Source: Pantoea nemavictus (GTDB lineage Bacteria; Pseudomonadota; Gammaproteobacteria; Enterobacterales; Enterobacteriaceae). From it: DNA of 64,000 nt. Made by a program: the position numbers and the translations under genes. The stretch is taken from positions 3,906,001 through 3,970,000 of the forward strand of contig NZ_JBBGZW010000001.1 of the NCBI RefSeq assembly GCF_037479095.1, written 5' to 3'. The stretch's first letter is position 1; the number at the start of each line of letters is the position of its first letter. Below the pieces are notes generated by a model. That model worked only from the letters and a program-made list of their open reading frames with translations. It was not told where the DNA came from and ran no database searches. Below are positions 1 through 11,468 of the stretch, piece after piece.

Positions 1-1323
1 CCGTTTAGCGATCCCGCACGTTTCCAGAAAATGGCCGATCAGTTACCGGAATTGGGTTATCAGGACGAGACCGAGACGTTTAACAAAAAGCTGGCGACCA
101 TTGCGAAAAGCATCGGTGAAGCCAGTCAGAATAGCACCGACGAAAATTCGTTAGGTCAGCAGGCGGGTCTTTGGGCCTTCAATCATTTTCGCGATGAAGT
201 GGGGAATCGACTGGTTAATGAAGGACAGTCGCTGCTTTCGCCGTACGGCAACGCACAGATCGACTTCAACGTGGATATTGACGGTAACTTTAACGGCAGC
301 GGTGCCTCGCTGTTGACGCCGTGGGCGGATAACTACCGCTATCTGACCTTTAGTCAGGTGGGGTTTCATCAAACCGATGATGGGCTGGTGGGCAATTTTG
401 GCCTTGGTCAGCGCTGGGTGACGGGTAAATGGCTGCTGGGCTATAACGGCTTTGTTGATCGTATGTTCAGTAGCGGACAGCAACGCGCTTCGCTCGGTAC
501 CGAAGCCTGGGGTGATTACCTGCGTTTTTCCGCCAATTATTACACGCCGTTATCTGGCTGGCAGGATCGCGATCCGTTCCAGCAGCAACGCCTGGCGCGC
601 GGCTACGATTTCACTACGCAAGGCTATCTGCCGCAGTATCGTCAACTGGGTGCTTCGGTAAGCTGGCAGCAATATCTCGGCGATAACGTTGATCTGTTTA
701 GCTCCGGCAATCGCTACCACAATCCGTCGGCGCTGACCTTTGGCGTGACCTATACGCCAGTGCCGCTGGTGACGCTGTCGGCCAGTCATAAAACCAGCGA
801 TAGCGGAGAGAGCCAGGATCAGCTGGGTCTGCGCCTCAATTATCGCTTCGGCGTAGCGCTCAGCCAGCAGTTAAGTCCGGACAACGTGGCGGCGGCGCAC
901 TCGCTGCGCGGCAGTCGCTACGATAACGTGACGCGCACCAATACGCCGGTGCTGGAATTCCGCCAGCGTAAGACGCTGTCGGTATTCCTCGCTACGCCGC
1001 CGTGGCAGTTGAAGGGTGGGGAAAGCTTACCGCTGAAACTGCAGATTCGCAGTACTAATCCGATCGCCAAAGTGATGTGGCAGGGTGATACCCAGGCGCT
1101 GAGCCTGACGCCAGGTGCCAACCCGAACGATCCACAAGGCTGGAGTGTTATCTTGCCGGCCTGGGACAGTTCCCCCGGTGCTCGCAACAGTTATCGCTTG
1201 TCGGTGCAGTTAGAAGACAGTAAGCAGAATCATGTGACTTCGAATGAGATTGTTCTGCAGCTGCAACCGCCGTTCTCGCTGGATCAGGGTGATGACGAGC
1301 GTTTCAATTTGATGGCGCCGTAA
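1..1323 (+). CDS. ychO: YchO-like inverse autotransporter (intimin/invasin-type beta-domain), 5' end outside window
   Basis: The reading frame is open from base 1 and runs to TAA at 1321-1323, so the gene begins before the window; the first ATG inside (31) need not be the start. The visible 440 residues hold an inverse-autotransporter beta-barrel with alternating aromatic strands (YRYLTFSQVGFHQ, GNFGLGQRWV, WLLGYNGFVDRMF) after a helical stretch ending LLSPYGNAQIDFNVDID. A short Ig-like tail of about 110 residues follows. This is the YchO-type plan: an outer-membrane barrel with little passenger, unlike large intimins. The extracellular role is not known from sequence. In E. coli ychO lies elsewhere on the map, so its position beside a porin and ast is a local difference. 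Family confident, exact symbol less so. Confidence 0.8.
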   Translation, partial: PFSDPARFQKMADQLPELGYQDETETFNKKLATIAKSIGEASQNSTDENSLGQQAGLWAFNHFRDEVGNRLVNEGQSLLSPYGNAQIDFNVDIDGNFNGSGASLLTPWADNYRYLTFSQVGFHQTDDGLVGNFGLGQRWVTGKWLLGYNGFVDRMFSSGQQRASLGTEAWGDYLRFSANYYTPLSGWQDRDPFQQQRLARGYDFTTQGYLPQYRQLGASVSWQQYLGDNVDLFSSGNRYHNPSALTFGVTYTPVPLVTLSASHKTSDSGESQDQLGLRLNYRFGVALSQQLSPDNVAAAHSLRGSRYDNVTRTNTPVLEFRQRKTLSVFLATPPWQLKGGESLPLKLQIRSTNPIAKVMWQGDTQALSLTPGANPNDPQGWSVILPAWDSSPGARNSYRLSVQLEDSKQNHVTSNEIVLQLQPPFSLDQGDDERFNLMAP

Positions 1324-1332
1324 GCGCAATAA

Positions 1333-1358
1333 AAAGGGCAGCTTACGCTGCCCTTTGC
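1333..1358 (+). terminator. Rho-independent terminator after ychO
   Basis: Ten-base perfect stem AAAGGGCAGC / GCTGCCCTTT with a TTAC loop, 12 bases after the ychO stop. Because the stem begins with A and ends with T it can also work for the converging porin gene. Confidence 0.75.
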
Positions 1359-1405
1359 TCATCTTCAGCCGACACTAGCCGAAGATGCAATGAGGGAACT
1401 GCAAC

Positions 1406-2479
1406 TTAGAACTGGTACACCAGACCGACGGCCACAACATCATCTTTCGGAATGGCTAAAGCATTGTCATCTTTCAGCAGGTTGATTTTGTATTCGCTGT
1501 AGACCGACATGTTTTTGTTGAAGTAGTAGGTTCCGCCGACACCAATGTATTTAACGATATCAACATCGCCAATACCTTCCACGTCTTTGGCTTTAGAGGA
1601 TACGTAGCCGATAGAAGGGCGCAGGCCGTTCAGGAACTGATACTGTGCAACCGCTTCAAAGTTGACGGCTTTGTTAGCAAAACCACCGGTGATTGGCGTG
1701 GCGTTCTGCGTTTCACCGTAGATGGTTGCCAGATAAATCTGGTTGGCGTCATATTTCACACCGGCAGTCCAGTGCTGCGCTTTCTCGCCGTCGCCGCGCG
1801 CGGCCAGGTTCTGCGCATTGGTACGATCCAGGCTGGCGTATGCACCCAGCAGGCTCAGACCGAAATCGAAATCATAGGAAGTAGAGAGCGCGTAACCATC
1901 GCCATTTGAACGACGTACTGCAACACTCGCATCGCTACGATCGTTTTTACCTTCATACTGCGCCGCAACGTTCCAGCCTTTCACCAGACCGAAGAAATCT
2001 TTGTTGCGCCATGTCAGCACGCCACCTGAGCGGCCAGACAGGAACGCATCGGTATAACCGGAATCACCGCCGAAGAATGGCAGCATATCGGTAACACCCA
2101 GCACGTCATAAATCAGGCCGTAGTTACGACCGTAATCAATCGAGCCAAACTGACCAAACTTCAAGCCTGCAAAGCCCAGACGGGTTTTGTTACCGGTGTT
2201 AGCATCGCTGCCTTCTGAGTTGCTCAGGCTGTACTGATACTGCCATTGACCATAGCCAGTCAGTTGGTCACTGATTTTGGTTTCGCCTTTAAAGCCCAGA
2301 CGGGTGTAAGACGAGTTGTCGCCATTTGCCGCATCGTTATCAGAGAACAAATGCGAGACGTTAATTTTGCCGGTCAGATCCAGCTTGTTACCATCTTTAT
2401 TGTAGATTTCGGCGGCCTGAGCCGAAGAAATTCCCAGCAGTAAAGGCATCACTGCTGCCAGTAAGGAGCGCTTCATCAT
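1406..2479 (-). CDS. Outer-membrane general porin, OmpF/OmpC family
   Basis: A 357-residue trimeric porin for passive diffusion of small hydrophilic solutes. It has a signal peptide ([22 protein letters not shown]), the mature start [13 protein letters not shown] typical of OmpC/OmpF/PhoE, and the C-terminal barrel signature GLVYQF ending in Phe. The double Met start matches OmpF; the first ATG (2479) is better spaced from the upstream AGGG. The loop-3 motif is odd: family members I know read DMLPEFGGD, this one reads DMLPFFGGD, so the acidic constriction residue is replaced by Phe while the Asp is kept. That should change charge and width at the eyelet. Monocistronic, with an OmpR-like site upstream. 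OmpF-like is likely, but I do not assign OmpF or OmpC. Confidence 0.92.
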   Translation of the reverse strand: MMKRSLLAAVMPLLLGISSAQAAEIYNKDGNKLDLTGKINVSHLFSDNDAANGDNSSYTRLGFKGETKISDQLTGYGQWQYQYSLSNSEGSDANTGNKTRLGFAGLKFGQFGSIDYGRNYGLIYDVLGVTDMLPFFGGDSGYTDAFLSGRSGGVLTWRNKDFFGLVKGWNVAAQYEGKNDRSDASVAVRRSNGDGYALSTSYDFDFGLSLLGAYASLDRTNAQNLAARGDGEKAQHWTAGVKYDANQIYLATIYGETQNATPITGGFANKAVNFEAVAQYQFLNGLRPSIGYVSSKAKDVEGIGDVDIVKYIGVGGTYYFNKNMSVYSEYKINLLKDDNALAIPKDDVVAVGLVYQF

Positions 2480-2570
2480 TTAATTTTTACCCTGTGATAT
2501 TTTTTAATTTTATCCCCAAGGTTGGGGTGAAAAGAAAATGACACAAAAGGTTCAAGATCTATAGTGCAAT

Positions 2571-2589
2571 ATATGTAACTAAATATTTC
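2571..2589 (-). promoter_or_regulatory. OmpR-like binding site upstream of the porin
   Basis: On the minus strand the segment reads AAATATTTAGTTACATAT, close to OmpR F-type sites that share GTTACAT. It lies about 95 bp before the porin start, and a possible -10 (TATAGA) sits 8 bp downstream at 2558-2563. The match is by eye. Confidence 0.5.
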
Positions 2590-2591
2590 CA

Positions 2592-2990
2592 GTTGGCTTT
2601 TTGTGTGATTTTTAATCTTTAATTCCATTATGTGGAATCTTATATTGGTTAAACTTATCTATTAACGGTTGAGGTAATTGATGAATTTAATATGCAGGAA
2701 GTTGATTAATAAGCGTTTTATGAAATTAAAAGAAGCGTAAACATTGTGGCTATCATGTTCCTGAAATAGCACAAGCCTATGCATTATTGTTCAATAGCAA
2801 ATATCTGAATCCCGCTAATCATTAGCAGGGTAATTACTTGGTACATGGCTTTGTGTCTGGTTATTTCCATTCTGATAATAACCTTGGTCACGAAATGTTA
2901 TTTAGCCTTAATTTAAGATTTGTTCCTGGTTAAATAATATCCAGCGGCGTTATTGAGATGTTAAAACGAATGTAAAACGCCCCCGCACAA
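2592..2990. other. AT-rich intergenic DNA, no gene seen
   Basis: Part of the 878-bp gap between the divergent porin and astC. It is strongly AT-rich and has no credible open frame, RNA fold or repeat that I can support. It probably contains upstream regulatory DNA for both genes. Confidence 0.5.
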
Positions 2991-2993
2991 AGC

Positions 2994-3031
2994 TGCACAC
3001 TTTGGGCACTTCACTGCACCAATCCGGTTCA
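2994..3031 (+). promoter_or_regulatory. Two candidate NtrC enhancer sites for astC
   Basis: Positions 3015-3031 read TGCACC-N5-GGTTCA, one base from the NtrC palindrome TGCACC-N5-GGTGCA. A weaker match, TGCACA-N5-GGCACT, sits 21 bp upstream at 2994-3010, two helical turns away and therefore on the same face. The pair lies about 230-270 bp before the sigma-54 promoter, a normal enhancer distance and like the layout known for E. coli astC. Confidence 0.6.
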
Positions 3032-3260
3032 TAACGCCCCAAAAAAGGGCTTTCAAAGCGCTATTTTGGCGAATTATTTCCTGCGCGATCACAAAAGCAA
3101 TATTTCATTTTGTAGATGCATAAATCCGCTAAATAAATTGCTGCGACAGCGTCGGCATCAGACATTTATTCACTTTTTATGCATTAAGTGTGAATAGTGG
3201 TAGCAGTTAAGTTGTTGATATTCCGTTGTGGTAAGACGTTTATGCATTTTAACCGCTGGC

Positions 3261-3276
3261 TGGCACGCTAACTGCA
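3261..3276 (+). promoter_or_regulatory. Sigma-54 (RpoN) promoter of the ast operon
   Basis: TGGCACGCTAACTGCA has the -24 GG and -12 GC exactly ten bases apart and matches the consensus TGGCACG-N4-TTGCA except for one T. It lies 82 bp before the astC start. Sigma-54/NtrC control of ast genes is established in E. coli. Confidence 0.85.
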
Positions 3277-3357
3277 ATATACATTAGAGCGGTCACTTAA
3301 CATTTTTAACAAATTTAAAACAAAGGCTTCGCGGGTTGTGAAGCAGGAGAAAGGGCT

Positions 3358-4574
3358 ATGTCACTGCAGGTTTCACGTCAAAATTTTGATCAATGGATGA
3401 TGCCAGTTTATGCACCCGCAGCGTTTGTTCCGGTGCGTGCCGAAGGTTCAACGCTCTGGGATCAGCAGGGGAAAGAGTATATCGACTTCGCCGGTGGCAT
3501 TGCGGTTAACGCCTTAGGTCATGCCCATCCCGCTTTACAGCAGGCCCTGACTGAACAAGCGGGCAAATTGTGGCATACCGGTAATGGCTACACCAATGAG
3601 CCGATTCTGCGCCTTGCCAAACAGCTGATTGATGCCACGTTTGCCGATCGCGTGTTCTTCTGTAACTCCGGCGCCGAAGCGAATGAAGCGGCGTTGAAGC
3701 TGGCGCGTAAAACCGCACACGATCGTTTCGGTGCGGAGAAAAATGGCATCGTGGCGTTTAAAAATGCGTTCCACGGCCGCACGCTGTTTACCGTGACAGC
3801 GGGCGGGCAGCCAGCTTATTCACGCGATTTTTCCCCACTGCCTCCGGCCATTGACCATGCGGTGTTCAACGATCTGGCCTCGGCAGCGGCGCTGATTAAT
3901 GACCAAACCTGCGCGGTGATCGTTGAGCCGATTCAAGGTGAAGGCGGCGTGCTGCCTGCCGATCCCTCTTTCCTGCGCGGCCTGCGTGAACTCTGCGATA
4001 AACATCATGCCGTGCTGATTTTTGATGAAGTGCAGAGCGGCGTGGGTCGTACCGGTTCGCTGTATGCCTACATGCATTACGGCGTGACGCCCGATGTGCT
4101 GACTACGGCAAAAGCGCTGGGCGGCGGCTTCCCCATTGGCGCGATGCTAACGCGGGAAGATTTAGCCCAGATTATGGGCGTGGGCACCCACGGCACGACC
4201 TACGGCGGCAATCCGCTGGCGGGCGCCGTGGCGGGCAAAGTGATGGAGCTGATTAACCAGCCGGACTTCATGGCGGGCGTTGCCGAGCGTCATCAGTGGT
4301 TTGTTGCCGCGTTGCAAGAGCTGAACCAGCGTCTGCCGGTGTTTAAAGAAGTGCGCGGACTCGGGCTGCTGATTGGGGCTGTGCTGAACGACGACTTCGC
4401 CGGTAAAGCCAAACAGTTCAACCTCACCGCCGCTGAAGAGGGCGTGATGGTGCTGATTGCCGGTGCGAACGTGGTGCGATTTGCGCCGGCGCTCAACATC
4501 AGCGAACGCGAAGTGAAAGAGGGTCTGGCGCGCTTCGAACGTGCCTGTGAACGCGTGCTCAAAGGAGCCACATC

Positions 4575-4578
<4 letters not shown>
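3358..4578 (+). CDS. astC: Succinylornithine transaminase
   Basis: Third step of the arginine succinyltransferase pathway: moves the amino group of N2-succinylornithine to 2-oxoglutarate, giving succinylglutamate semialdehyde. A 406-residue class-III PLP aminotransferase with NSGAEANE near 103-110, [11 protein letters not shown] at 223-233 and the PLP lysine in TTAKALGGG (Lys252). The start follows a clear AGGAGAAAGG ribosome site. It is first in astCADBE and overlaps astA by four bases (ATGA), suggesting translational coupling. It may also act on acetylornithine like its paralogue ArgD, but the operon fixes the main role. Expression should follow nitrogen limitation through the sigma-54 promoter. 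Confidence 0.96.
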
Positions 4579-7068
<2,490 letters not shown>

Positions 7069-7069
<1 letters not shown>

Positions 7070-8397
7070 TGAAAGCCTTTGAAGCCAATTTTGATGGGCT
7101 GGTCGGCCTGACGCACCATTACGCCGGGTTGTCGTTTGGCAATGAAGCTTCGACGCGCAACCAGCTGCAGCCTTCCAACCCGCGCCTGGCGGCGAAACAG
7201 GGCTTGTTGAAGATGAAAGCGCTGGCGGATATGGGCTACGTGCAGGGCGTGATTCCGCCGCATGAACGGCCCAATCTGCCGCTGCTGCGCCAGCTGGGCT
7301 TCAGCGGTAGCGATGAGCAGGTGTTGGCGCAAGCGGCGCAACACGCGCCGCAGCTGTTATCGGCGGCCAGTTCGGCCTCGGCCATGTGGGTAGCGAATGC
7401 GGCGACGGTTTCTCCGTCCGCCGACAGCGCCGATGGGCGCGTGCATTTTACCGTCGCTAACCTCAATAACAAATTCCACCGGGCGATTGAAGCGCCAGAA
7501 ACCGCCGATCTGCTGCGCGCCATCTTCCGCAATCCTCAGCACTTTAGCGTGCACGACGCGCTGCCGCAGGTGGCGCAGTTTGGCGATGAGGGCGCGGCAA
7601 ATCACAATCGCTTCGGCAGCGATTACGGCGATGCCGGGGTACAGCTGTTTATCTACGGTCGCGACGGCCAGCAGCAGGGTGCGACACCGGCACGTTATCC
7701 GGCGCGACAAACGCGTGAAGCCAGCGAAGCGGTGGCGCGTTTACATCAGCTGCACGGCTATCGCACGCTGTTTGCTCAGCAGAATCCTGCGGTAATCGAT
7801 CAGGGTGTGTTTCATAACGACGTGATTGCGGTGAGCAATCAGCAGGTGCTGTTCTGCCATCAGGATGCGTTTGTTAATCAACCGCAGCTGCTGAGCGATC
7901 TCGCCGCGCGCGTCAGCGGTTTTCAGCCGATTGAGGTGCCACGTGATAAAGTGTCGGTCACCGATGCAGTGAACACTTATCTGTTTAACAGCCAGTTATT
8001 GCAACGTGCAGAGGGCGGCATGCTGCTGGTGTTACCGGAGGAGTCGCGTCAGCATGCGGGCGTGTGGCGCTACCTTACGGAGCTGGTAGAGAGCGGCGGA
8101 CCGATTCGGGAACTTAAGGTATTTGACCTGCGTGAAAGCATGTTCAATGGCGGCGGACCGGCCTGTTTACGTTTGCGCGTGGTATTGACCGAAACCGAGC
8201 GTCAGGCGCTGAATCCGGCGGTGCTGATGAACGATCGGCTGTTTGCTACCCTTAACCATTGGGTTGATCGGCACTATCGCGATCGCTTAACCCAGGCCGA
8301 TTTAGCCGATCCGCAACTGCTGCGTGAAGGGCGCACCGCGCTGGATGAGCTGACGCAGCTGCTAGACTTAGGCAGTGTCTACGCGTTTCAGCGTTAA
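7069..8397 (+). CDS. astB: N-succinylarginine dihydrolase
   Basis: Second pathway step: hydrolyses succinylarginine to succinylornithine, CO2 and two ammonia, which is where nitrogen is released. A 442-residue member of the amidinotransferase/dihydrolase beta-propeller fold. Visible hallmarks are the N-terminal [42 protein letters not shown] and the C-terminal [13 protein letters not shown] containing the catalytic cysteine. It begins at the ATG overlapping the astD stop and has a GCAGGGAG ribosome site within the end of astD. A 45-bp gap with a small GGGGCGA/TCGCCCC hairpin separates it from astE. Confidence 0.95.
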
Positions 8398-8442
8398 CGC
8401 CGGGGCGAGAGGTTCGCCCCACGTCGTTAAAAAGGAGTGAAC

Positions 8443-9438
8443 ATGCAGGATTTTTTACAGCAGACCTTGTCTGGTGAACCGCCACAGCAGCGAGAAGGGA
8501 GCAATGACCATCTCAGTTGGCAATGGCACAACGAGGGGCTGATGTCCCTCACGCCGCATACTCCAACGCAGCAGGCGCTGGTGCTTTCTGCGGGGATTCA
8601 CGGTAATGAAACTGCGCCAGTCGAAATTCTCAATCTGTTACTGACGCCGCTACTCAAGGGCGAAAAGCCGCTGGCAGTGCGCTTGTTGGTTATTTTGGGC
8701 AATCCCGCAGCGTTACGCAGCGGCAAGCGCTATCAGCAGCACGATATTAATCGTCTGTTTGGCGGCCGCTGGCAACAGGTGGCCGATGTCCCCGAAGCGC
8801 AGCGCGTGCTGCAGCTTGAGCAAGAGCTGGAGAGTTTCTGGCGCGCCTGCCTAGACCATGAAGTGCGCTGGCATCTCGATCTGCATACCGCGATTCGTGG
8901 TTCGTATCATGCGCGATTTGGCGTGATGCCCCTGAATCCCAATCCGTGGCCTGAGGACTTTATGCACTGGCTGGCGGCAGCAGAAATGGAAGCGCTGGTT
9001 TTCCATCGTTCACCGGGCGGGACCTTTACCCATTACAGCTGCGAACACCACGATGCGGCGAGCTGCACGCTGGAACTTGGCAAAGCGCTGCCGTTTGGTG
9101 AAAACGATCTTAGCCAGTTTAGCGGGGTGCAGCAGGCGCTGGCAGCCTTGCTGTATGGCGATGTCTTGCCGGAGGTCCGCGAACAACCGCGCCATTATCG
9201 CGTGTCGCAGCAACTCACCCGGCACGGTGATAAGTTTGTCCTGCATATGGGACCGGAAACCTTGAACTTCACCGCTTTCCCGCAGGGAACGTTACTGGCG
9301 GAAGAGGGGGAGCGGCGTTACTTCGTGCAGCAAGCGCGGGAGTATGTATTGTTTCCCAATCCCAACGTGGCGCCGGGATTACGCGCCGGATTGATGCTGG
9401 TGGAAGAGAATGAACAGACGCAGGCGCTGGCGCTCTGA
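8443..9438 (+). CDS. astE: Succinylglutamate desuccinylase
   Basis: Last pathway step: hydrolyses N-succinylglutamate to succinate and glutamate. A 331-residue zinc aminoacylase of the AspA/AstE family. Zinc-site motifs are GIHGNETAPVE (His and Glu ligands) and HLDLHTAIRGSYH, with NPAALRSGKRYQQHDINRLFGG between them. Two starts are possible: GTG 8437 and ATG 8443. I use the ATG because AAGGAG at 8432-8437 is five bases before it and would overlap the GTG. It ends the ast operon and a palindromic repeat element follows directly. Confidence 0.94.
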   Translation: MQDFLQQTLSGEPPQQREGSNDHLSWQWHNEGLMSLTPHTPTQQALVLSAGIHGNETAPVEILNLLLTPLLKGEKPLAVRLLVILGNPAALRSGKRYQQHDINRLFGGRWQQVADVPEAQRVLQLEQELESFWRACLDHEVRWHLDLHTAIRGSYHARFGVMPLNPNPWPEDFMHWLAAAEMEALVFHRSPGGTFTHYSCEHHDAASCTLELGKALPFGENDLSQFSGVQQALAALLYGDVLPEVREQPRHYRVSQQLTRHGDKFVLHMGPETLNFTAFPQGTLLAEEGERRYFVQQAREYVLFPNPNVAPGLRAGLMLVEENEQTQALAL

Positions 9439-9442
9439 TTTG

Positions 9443-9634
9443 CCCTCACCCCAGCCCTCTCCCGCAAGCGGGCGAGGGAGCCGAACGTGCGGTCTGAAGA
9501 TCCATCCGTCGCTCCACCTAATCATTCCCTCTCCCGCAAGCGGGCGAGGGAGCCGAACGTGCGGTCTGAAAATCCATCCGTCGCTCTACCTAATCATTCC
9601 CTCTCCCGCTTGCGGGAGAGGGTTAGGGTGAGGG
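9443..9634. repeat. Tandem 72-bp palindromic intergenic repeat (REP/BIME-like)
   Basis: Two 72-bp units start at 9455 and 9527 and a partial third starts at 9599. Each contains CCCTCTCCCGC-aag-cGGGCGAGGG, itself a hairpin, followed by about 45 bp of shared spacer (GAACGTGCGGTCTGAA...CCTAATCATT) with only two or three differences. The whole block is bounded by inverted ends, CCCTCACCCCAGCCCTCTCC at 9443 and its near complement ending GGGTTAGGGTGAGGG at 9634. This is the look of dispersed extragenic palindromes after operons, which can stabilise upstream mRNA. The rest of the gap (9635-9910) shows no gene. Confidence 0.85.
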
Positions 9635-9910
9635 AAAGTAGTACTAACGATCCTGTGCATATTCCGCTATCTGAAAACCGACAATACCGTTACACTCCTC
9701 CTTAATTCCTGCGTTTTTCCTTTGATTGTCATAAACTTTTTCAATTCTTCACGCATTTCTTCTCTTTCCCTCCATGATTGCCTGAACTCTGTCTTTTATG
9801 CTTTCAGGGCTTTACTCAGCCTCTGAGTAGTTGACGTTCAGCGTCGTATGCTTGTTTCCGAAGACGCGACACAGGCTGTCGTCATTAAACTGATAAATAA
9901 GGACAATATT

Positions 9911-10408
9911 ATGCGTAAATTAACTTCTGTGTTCCTGGCTACCGCAATGGCACTGGGTGCCGCCAATATCGTCCATGCAGCGGCAGACAACCTGACTCCG
10001 CCACCCGCGGGCAGTGAAAAACCGATGCATAAGCTGCCGATGCGCCATCACGGCATGGAGATGATGTTCAAAGGCCTTAACCTGACTGATGCGCAGAAAG
10101 CGCAGATCAAAACCATCCTGCGTGATGGCCATAAAGATATGAAGCGTCCGTCGCTGGAAGAGCGTCGCGCTGATCACAGCATCATCGCTTCAGATACCTT
10201 TGACCGGGCCAAAGCTGAGGCGCAGGCCGAGAAGATGACCGCGAATGCGAAAGATCGCGCTCTGCAGATGATGGAGACTCAGAACAAAATTTATAACGTG
10301 CTGACACCTGAACAGAAGAAACAGTACAACGCGAACTTTGAGAAGCGCTTAACCGAGAAAGGTCCGCACGATGGCAAAACGCCGCCACCGCCGGCTGATG
10401 CTGAATAA
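9911..10408 (+). CDS. spy: Periplasmic ATP-independent chaperone Spy
   Basis: A 165-residue exported protein of the Spy/CpxP family, which binds unfolded proteins in the periplasm during envelope stress. It has a 23-residue signal peptide ending VHAA and the two family LTxxQ motifs, LTDAQKAQI (about residue 58) and LTPEQKKQY (about 137), in a helical, Met/Gln/Lys-rich body, plus a Pro-rich tail (TPPPPADAE). I chose ATG 9911 because the signal peptide starts there; an upstream ATG at 9848 adds an unrelated leader. It sits next to astE as in E. coli. Cpx/Bae control is expected from the family, but I could not identify a convincing CpxR box. Confidence 0.9.
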   Translation: MRKLTSVFLATAMALGAANIVHAAADNLTPPPAGSEKPMHKLPMRHHGMEMMFKGLNLTDAQKAQIKTILRDGHKDMKRPSLEERRADHSIIASDTFDRAKAEAQAEKMTANAKDRALQMMETQNKIYNVLTPEQKKQYNANFEKRLTEKGPHDGKTPPPPADAE

Positions 10409-10431
10409 GTTCTTTCGCTAACTGAATAGAG

Positions 10432-10500
10432 ACCGCCGACGTTGTCCACTGCTTTCGATCTTGCATCGATACTTTGGGCAACGTCGGCGGTTTTGTTTTA
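10432..10500. terminator. Bidirectional terminator between spy and cho
   Basis: Thirteen-base arms ACCGCCGACGTTG (10432-10444) and CAACGTCGGCGGT (10479-10491) followed by TTTGTTTT. The 34-base loop holds a smaller CGAT/ATCG stem. It also overlaps the 3' end of cho on the other strand. Confidence 0.75.
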
Positions 10501-11358
10501 CAGCTCAATCAGCGGGAACACGCCCGATAGCAGCGGGCGACAAAGGATTTTATAGCCGTCATGATCGAAGCCGTGCGAGGCGCGCTGCAGCTGGCGTGCT
10601 TCGGCTTCGCTGCTCACCGACCCCAGCCAAAACCAGTGATCGATCACGTGGATCTGCGTGATATCTGCACCACGTTCAACCATGCCAACCGGGCCTTGCC
10701 AAGGCCAACACATGATGCGCATCTGCTCTAACGCAGCATGCAAACGCTGCTGATGCTCAGCGACCGACTCCTTGCCACAGCAGGCACCCGCGCAGCGCTT
10801 AAGGGCGGCACGAAAACAGCCGCGCCCTGGACGCAAAGACTCCAGCCCCAGCAAACCGTGACACAGGCGTTGCTCATCGGCGATGGTTTTCAGCTTCTCC
10901 AGCGCGGCAAAACGACTGCGAAACAGGCCGTATAGATTGGGTGAACGCGAGAAGTCGAGATCTTTGGCATACACCACCTGCGGTGCACCTTCGCCTAACT
11001 GTAGCGAGCAGAGCTGACGATTCTTGCGCAAACGCTTGTTGAACAGCGGCTGCTGGGTTTTGATCATCTGCGCTTCCAGCAACTGCGCGCCCACATCGCC
11101 GGCGGTGGGGATCCAGCTAACGCGCCGCGCCTGACGCAGCATGCTGGCTTCATCTGGTGTGCGAAAATGCGCCATTACCCGACTACGCAGGTTGACGCTT
11201 TTGCCGATATACAGCGGCAGATTTTCGCTTTCACCGTGAAAGGTATACACGCCCGGCTGATTGGGTAAGCCTTCCAGCCACTGACGTAGATGTTCGGGAT
11301 ATTGATAGATTGCTGCCGCATCGAAATCGAGGCGGTGGCTGGCTGCACGTCTGACCAA
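10498..11358 (-). CDS. cho: Excinuclease Cho (UvrC-like 3' incision endonuclease), TTG start
   Basis: Makes the 3' incision in nucleotide excision repair with UvrAB, standing in for UvrC at some lesions. A 286-residue protein with an N-terminal GIY-YIG nuclease domain: GVY at 36-38, YIG at 50-52, then KSVNLRSRV. The UvrC C-terminal endonuclease half and HhH domain are absent, which is the Cho pattern. A cysteine-rich stretch (CFRAALKRCAGACCGKES) near 180-200 is conserved in Cho. The start is TTG: the frame has no nearby ATG, the MVRR N-terminus aligns with E. coli Cho, and CGGAG lies just upstream. A LexA-like box is 13 bp before the start. Confidence 0.92.
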   Translation of the reverse strand: MVRRAASHRLDFDAAAIYQYPEHLRQWLEGLPNQPGVYTFHGESENLPLYIGKSVNLRSRVMAHFRTPDEASMLRQARRVSWIPTAGDVGAQLLEAQMIKTQQPLFNKRLRKNRQLCSLQLGEGAPQVVYAKDLDFSRSPNLYGLFRSRFAALEKLKTIADEQRLCHGLLGLESLRPGRGCFRAALKRCAGACCGKESVAEHQQRLHAALEQMRIMCWPWQGPVGMVERGADITQIHVIDHWFWLGSVSSEAEARQLQRASHGFDHDGYKILCRPLLSGVFPLIEL

Positions 11359-11371
11359 AGCACACTCCGAT

Positions 11372-11391
11372 TACTGGTTGTCCATCCAGTG
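11372..11391 (-). promoter_or_regulatory. LexA-like SOS box of cho
   Basis: TACTGG-N8-CCAGTG is a symmetric variant of the LexA box (CTGT-N8-ACAG) with both outer halves intact. It lies directly before the cho start codon. E. coli cho is a known SOS gene. Confidence 0.6.
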
Positions 11392-11434
11392 TATCAAACT
11401 GTGCTTTTTCTCGCCAGTCAGCGGTTAGGAGAAA

Positions 11435-11459
11435 GTTTCCCGCACCGACGGCGGGAAAC
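11435..11459 (-). terminator. Hairpin after nadE
   Basis: Perfect GTTTCCCGC / GCGGGAAAC stem with a seven-base loop, 10 bp past the nadE stop on the minus strand. The following T-run is short (TTTC), so termination may be partial. Confidence 0.5.
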
Positions 11460-11468
11460 GGGGCGGGC

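Noticed and set aside
9443..9634. Possible CRISPR array
   Set aside because: Units are 72 bp with near-identical spacers and inverted outer ends, and no cas gene is nearby; it is a palindromic repeat element.
9410..9705. Two overlapping open frames inside the 72-bp repeat after astE
   Set aside because: They only translate the tandem repeat, have no ribosome site or domain, and begin inside astE or in repeat DNA.
10738..10935. Frames antisense to cho, and many similar frames opposite or inside other genes
   Set aside because: They are shadows of GC-rich coding sequence; the opposite strand carries the conserved protein in every case.
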